64,000 bases of DNA from Sciurus carolinensis (lineage: Eukaryota; Chordata; Mammalia; Rodentia; Sciuridae), in NCBI RefSeq assembly GCF_902686445.1, contig NC_062213.1:140762491-140826490 (forward strand). The letters are read 5' to 3'. Within the stretch, counting starts at the first letter, position 1. Every line of letters begins with the position of its first letter. The translations under genes and the position numbers were made by a program. The notes beneath the pieces are model-generated. The model worked only from the letters and a program-made list of their open reading frames with translations. It made no database searches and had not been told where the DNA came from. Shown piece by piece: positions 58,786-64,000 of this stretch.

Positions 58786-61700
58786 TTTTCTTGGAGGCCT
58801 CTGACACCAGTAATAAACCTATTTTTCTGCTTTGACTTGTATTTGGTCAAAACAGCAATGTCTTTAGAATCAACAATCTGGTTCAAAGAGGATTAATATA
58901 AATGTTTTTAAATGGTGACATATAATTCAGTGGTTAAATAATTTTACTGACTGGGTGTTAGTTTTTCTTTTTAAACATGAGTATCAAAAAGTTTCAATCA
59001 TATTTATATTAAAATATTCAAATCAAAAGTCAAAGTTACACATGAATGGAAAACACCAGTATTTTTATTTTGCATTACAGGTATTTCCTTAAATGTCTTC
59101 ATGTTTATGTAAAGATAAACTACTATGTTTAATTTATTAGAGGAAATATGTAAATTTTTCAATTTTATTTTCTGAAAAATCATAGAAATTTGATATTCTA
59201 AGATTTTAACATTTTCACACTTAAGTACAGTTATGATTTAGTAATATCATCTAAATGCTACAAAATCTAATACATAAAGTGTACATAATAGAAAATTATC
59301 ATGTTTAAACCTTTATTAGATTTCAATTTGAAAAAAAAATCTATGAAACAGACAAAAGGAATGTCTGAAAATATACAAAAATAAGCAACAAATGTTCTTC
59401 TATTTTGTAGTTAAAATGAAAAAATAAGTTTTTAAATTCTAGAACTAACAAGGCAAATTTAAAAAAGATTTTATTGCTTTTTGAATAGTTATTAAAACAC
59501 GTATCACAATCCAGAGTTCAAATATGTATAAATAATTTTTTAAGCATTATTAGAATTTAATATATTTTGTTAACTTCCAATTAAAATGCTTAATATATTA
59601 AAATACTTAACTCCTGGTTCAAAAAAGATTACAAAAACATAGTCTTTTCTAATAGAAAGCTTCCAGTTTCATAAAACTTATAAGAAAATCATTTCAAATC
59701 AACTCACCACACATTACTCTTTCTTGAGGTATTATTCTTAAAAAATATATTCAACTCGCAATATAGCTTTAAAAACAATCTGTTCAAATAAATGTAGGAA
59801 CAATAATTCATTTACTCTTAAATAACATAAGCAAATGAGCAGAGGATGTTATACCATAAATTCATATTCTTCAAGAATATTTAATAAAATTTTCTTTGAT
59901 AATTTACAAAGAATATCTGGGCTATTTTAAACTAAAAAGCTGGTAGCAATTAACTTCTTTGTCAGACATCTCCAATATAATAAAAATACCAATAATCCTT
60001 TTACAAGGACAAAAATTTAACTTTTTAATAACATTTTTTTTTGCTATGGATTCAGGTTTCACGATTTTTAAACCACTCAGTAGTCTACCTTCAAATTTAA
60101 GACAAAGCTAGAAGAACTTACCCTAGCTGTGCCTTTCCAATAACATCACAGAAGTTATGCACTCCGTGACAGTTACTGTGCCTCACGTAACAATTTTCCT
60201 GGAATGAATTCTCCAGTAACCCTTACCTCCCTGTGAAGGGAGTTGTGGTATTTACTAGAAGGAAAAGGGCAGTGAACTGTAATATCAGATTCTATTTTCC
60301 AATGCCTATCATACTCAGTATCAAGTATGATAAGAAATATCTTTTTATCATATTATTTAGGACAATGACATAAACTGGGCAGTAAAGGATACCTATCAAT
60401 CATTCTACGGAAAAGGAGCATTTGTGTACTTTTGTAAAGCATACCATCATAATCCTATTGAAGTAGAATTGCTGTTGCTAACATTCTTGCCCAGTTATGA
60501 AAATGCTCTGCACAAATGTAGCCCAGACTTGTTAAGATAATGCAGGGCCATGCTGAGAGGGTAATACTTACACAAAAGCCCCTGCCAATACCATAAATAT
60601 CTTTATTAAATAAGTTTTCCTACCTAGAGGATTATTCTGTGTTAACAGTAACGGTCTGATTTTTCACATTAGTAAAGACTAGTTAATAAAATAATAAATC
60701 TAAAACAATGTATCTCCCCAAGAACCAAAGCCTTTTAAAATATAAAATAAATATTTCTCTTATATTATTCTGCAGTAAACCAATGGAGAGGAACTATTAT
60801 ATCTGTTTTCAAGGAAGTATAAATGGATACCCTTTCCTCTTTTCACCTTCCAACTATACCAAAATGTAAAATTAAAGACTGGAATTGATTTTTAATAGAC
60901 TTTAAATTACTATCCTATCATTTGATTTCCTAGAACAAAAAAGTACATGCAGGATATGTGAAAAGCTTGCTTTACTTTTAGTTCTGAATGCTTATCTCCC
61001 TAATTGCCAAAACACCTGAATGCAAAACTCAAACATTTCTGAGTATTTAGCTTATGATTTCTTAGAAGTTCAATTAGCACAGACTCTAAAAAGGAACTGT
61101 CCACTTTGCTTGTGCTCATTTTTTTCCAAGTGAGCCAACGGTGTTCTGGATCACTTGATATTAGGTCCTTACTGGTAGTTCCCTTGTTTAAGTGTCACTG
61201 CACTAATTTGTCCATTATTGCAAGTAGAAGTCATTAATCCAAAGTGACCATCTTTGTTTTTAGAAAAAAAGCACGTGCAATTTATCTAATTTGATCTATT
61301 AAGTGTAAAGGAATGTAACTTGCTCCTTTGTTTAGTGAACATTTAATATTTCACATAATCTGGAAAATTATCCAAAAAGCTATTTTAATGACCAAAAAAT
61401 ATTTAAAGAGGGAGAGTTCTGTAGTCATTTTCCCAGGTTTAGTCAATTATAAAAATTTTAAAAATCTCAAAATGAATCTGATACAATTATCCTTCATGTT
61501 AATTTTACTGATTAAGATAAAAATGCACATTTGTAATCTATGAATATAGGAAGAAATAAACACTTGGCACTGATTTGTTAAATTTCACTATTATTTAACT
61601 AACCTCAAAATGCCTTACTTCCCTTACAGCCATTTTTCTCAAACAAAAATTTAACATATATTAATAAAATGGAATTTTCAAAAGGAAAATTATCAATTTA

Positions 61701-62700
61701 TAGTGCCTTGATTACTTTTCTCATATACAAGCTCCCTCTGCAGGTAATAACAAGAGTTAGCAAATGTACTTGAAACATGCAGGCAGTTGCCTGTGCAAAA
61801 ATGCAGGTCACCCTTTTATAGAACTACTACTACCTAACCTTGTTCCTCCTTATGAGTAAAACAACTGCCCTTCAAAATCTGTGAATCAACATGAATATTC
61901 TTGTCCTCCAGTTCGGGTGATAAAGAGGGTTTAGCAGGCAGAATCCACAGACTTCAGTCATCCAAGAGCTATTTACACAAAGTATATTTGAAGGAAAAGA
62001 AAACACTGCCTTGCTTATACTGTACCAGCCTGAAATGATAGACCACCCAAAACAAAGCTGTGCAGCCTATTTATTTGATTCATCTTCTGAACACAAAGTA
62101 AACAATCAAAGGTGGCATCTTATGATTGATTTACATTGAAAGACAAAAGATGGATTTCAAAAGAATGAGGGAAAAACTATATTTCCTTCTTATTTTGAGT
62201 AATTCCAAAACAAACCAGGAGAGTATCTATTTTTTTAAAAAATCTACTTTTGTTAATTCAAAATAAGAAAAAAAAAGAGAAAGAAACTGATCTCAGTTGC
62301 AAAACACTCTTTACCCTTCTGTAATTTTTATTTTTTCAAAATGTTTTAGATTTCTCTTTATCTAACTTAATTTTTGCCACATTCATTCCCCACAGGTATA
62401 TAGAGATTATAGTATATCTCTATCAAGGGGGCAAAAAGGAAAAGTAAAGAACAGTTTCAAAGTCTGTGGGTACAACATTACCAAAAAATTGTTTGATGGA
62501 TGCTTGATGGCCCCTCATTTATGACTCCTCCTTTCTAACATGCACATAACACTTCTACAACATGTAAAGAATGACTAGAGAAATCTTCACCAAATGAAGT
62601 TTGATTTACCTATAAATGAACTGACAAGTTTATAAAAACTAAAATGCTGAAAAAATATTAAATTCATTTCCTAAAATACCATTGAACAAATGAAAAATAG
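58786..62700. other. unique, repeat-free region
   Basis: Almost 4 kb without a recognisable SINE, the longest such stretch right of the coding exon. It contains the candidate exon at 60122-60254. Open frames here are short and unrecognised. Confidence 0.5.
60122..60254 (-). other. candidate ADGRL2 5' non-coding exon with two possible donors
   Basis: On the minus strand a strong pyrimidine tract and acceptor (CCCTTTTCCTTCTAG, AG at 60256-60255) is followed 28 nt later by one donor (GGGAG then GTAAGG, GT at 60226-60225) and 133 nt later by a near-perfect donor (CTAGG then GTAAGT, GT at 60121-60120). The segment has no recognisable repeat and a higher GC content than its surroundings. It lies about 24 kb upstream of the start-codon exon on the same strand. 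There is no transcript evidence, and chance splice motifs are common in introns of this size. Confidence 0.35.
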
Positions 62701-62790
62701 AGGGCTGAGAGCCTAGTTCAGTGGTGGAGTCCTTGCCTACCCTGCATAAGGTCCTAATCCTAGCTGGGTTCAGTTCCCAGCACCACAAAT
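62701..62790 (+). mobile_element. ID SINE, with a small internal insertion
   Basis: gggctgagagcctagttcag, then ccttgcctaccctgcataag, then a short extra block before gggttcagttcccagcacca. Confidence 0.75.
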
Positions 62791-64000
62791 AAAATAAGTA
62801 ACAATGTAAAAGGTAAGTGAACTTTCATACTAAAACATACACAACTATCACACAGAGAGAACAGATAGCAGTTATATTTCTTTTTTTCCAACGAAACAAA
62901 GAAAATAAGGTAACGAAAGGCAAAGAGAAATAAGCAGCATTTTTAGTGACTTCTTTCCTTGAGAAATCAAATTTTGTTTTACTGATTAAAAGATTTTCAG
63001 GATGTAGACACGGTTTAAAATTAATGAAAAGTGGCTTTTGAAGCACTATGAGTATCACAGCACTTGCAGCAGAAAAAGCAAAGGGGGATAACATTCGTAT
63101 TCACTTGCTGCATTATCAAGAGGAAGTCAAATATTATCTTCCTCATGACAGAAATATAAAAAGGGAAGAGTTAAATATCCCCAGTAAAAATGAAAATAAT
63201 CTAGGACATCATAAACAGCTTAATTGTTGAAGCATATGAAGCAAAATTACTTTTGTACCCATTTTCTGAAAATGAAGAATAAGATGGTATCTTCAGTGCA
63301 TCAATTTTCAGTTTTATCATCTGTCTCTTAATACACAAAGTCATCCTCAAACTCTGTGAAAATAGGTACAATTATTTGGCTATAAAGGCATACATCTATA
63401 AAATTATCAAAAATTAATTATTTCCAAGCTTTCTCAGTCTTTGACAGGAAAACCAGGAAAATGTAAGTAAGAGGTAAAATACACTAAGAACCCTGAGATT
63501 AAGAACACAATGATCAGTGGAGAAAATGCTGTGTAAGTAATGTGTCCTCTAATTTCTAATCAATAACCAAAGTAGCAAACACTAAAAAATGGTAGGCTTT
63601 TAATGCCAAGAAATAAAACTTCCATATGGAAGATACCAGTGGAATTTTAAAAATAACTGCAGAGAGAAATACTTTGCTTCAAAGTGAAAACATGGAGAAA
63701 TTATTTTCAATGATTTTTTTATGTTGAAGTTGAAAACTGATGAAGCAAATGTAATCTACATAAAACAGAAATACAATACAAAGACTTTATTTAAAAATTT
63801 GTAACGGTTCACCCCATATATGGAAAACTACTGCCACGGTACTTAAATTTTAAGAATGATAAAAATAAAACCTGACTTTATAAACAAAACAGAATTCTCT
63901 TTTGCTTTTTCTACAAATAAACTCTGTTAATATCCTCTACAAGAGAAAGCATTAGTCAAAAGCAAGGTCACCTAGCTGGGCCCCCCCAGCAGACAAGTGC
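62791..64000. other. unique intronic DNA to the right edge
   Basis: No nameable repeat or gene is seen. The last 30 nt are GC-richer, with a C7 run in gggcccccccagc. Confidence 0.5.

Larger units (their letters stand above)
35772..64000 (-). other. ADGRL2: ADGRL2 5' UTR intron(s) (open at the right edge)
   Basis: This is DNA upstream of the start-codon exon on the transcribed strand. No CpG-island promoter is visible, so the transcription start probably lies beyond 64000 or at an AT-rich alternative promoter I cannot see. One candidate non-coding exon is listed at 60122-60254. Confidence 0.65.

Noticed and set aside
63960..64000. Start of a CpG island or promoter at the right edge
   Set aside because: The GC-rich stretch is only about 30 nt and contains no CpG cluster.

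Overview
The window looks like AT-rich nuclear DNA from a squirrel-family rodent (ground squirrel, marmot or relative). The evidence is the repeat content. It is scattered with tRNA-Ala-derived ID elements and with dimeric 7SL-derived B1 units joined to an ID-like right half that carries an internal deletion (the B1-dID arrangement known from squirrel-related rodents). There are also old mammal-wide repeats: MIR, L2, a MER5A-like and another hAT-Charlie element, a Tigger-type MITE and MaLR-like solo LTRs. Nothing looks bacterial, viral-genomic or organellar. There is no operon, CRISPR array or replication origin.

Only one protein-coding exon is recognisable. On the minus strand at 35771..35600 lies the start-codon exon of ADGRL2 (latrophilin-2, LPHN2), an adhesion G-protein-coupled receptor. 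It holds about 99 nt of 5' UTR with three short upstream ORFs, then the codons for most of the signal peptide, then a phase-1 GTAAG donor. Everything to the left (1..35599) is intron leading to the next coding exon, which is outside the window. Everything to the right (35772..64000) is 5' UTR intron. A plausible additional 5' non-coding exon, with an acceptor and two donors, is seen on the minus strand at 60254..60122.

The rest is intronic. I count about 40 SINE insertions, roughly 32 on the plus strand (antisense to ADGRL2) and 9 on the minus strand. LINE-1 is nearly absent: only two short 3'-end fragments are recognisable. Several SINEs keep clear target-site duplications and near-consensus sequence, so they look young. 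Some insertions are nested. The clearest case is at 43.0-43.9 kb, where a SINE sits inside an LTR that sits inside an older SINE. Microsatellites ((GT)n, (GAA)n, (GATA)n, (TA)n, (AAAAC)n, a G15 run) and several short perfect hairpins are also present.

Unique, repeat-free stretches (3.9-4.1, 20.0-20.3, 36.0-36.9, 37.2-40.4 and 60-62 kb) may hold conserved regulatory elements of ADGRL2, but the sequence alone does not prove this. No previously undescribed coding system was found. The points of most interest are the uORF cluster, the candidate extra exon, the nested insertion and closely spaced inverted SINE pairs.
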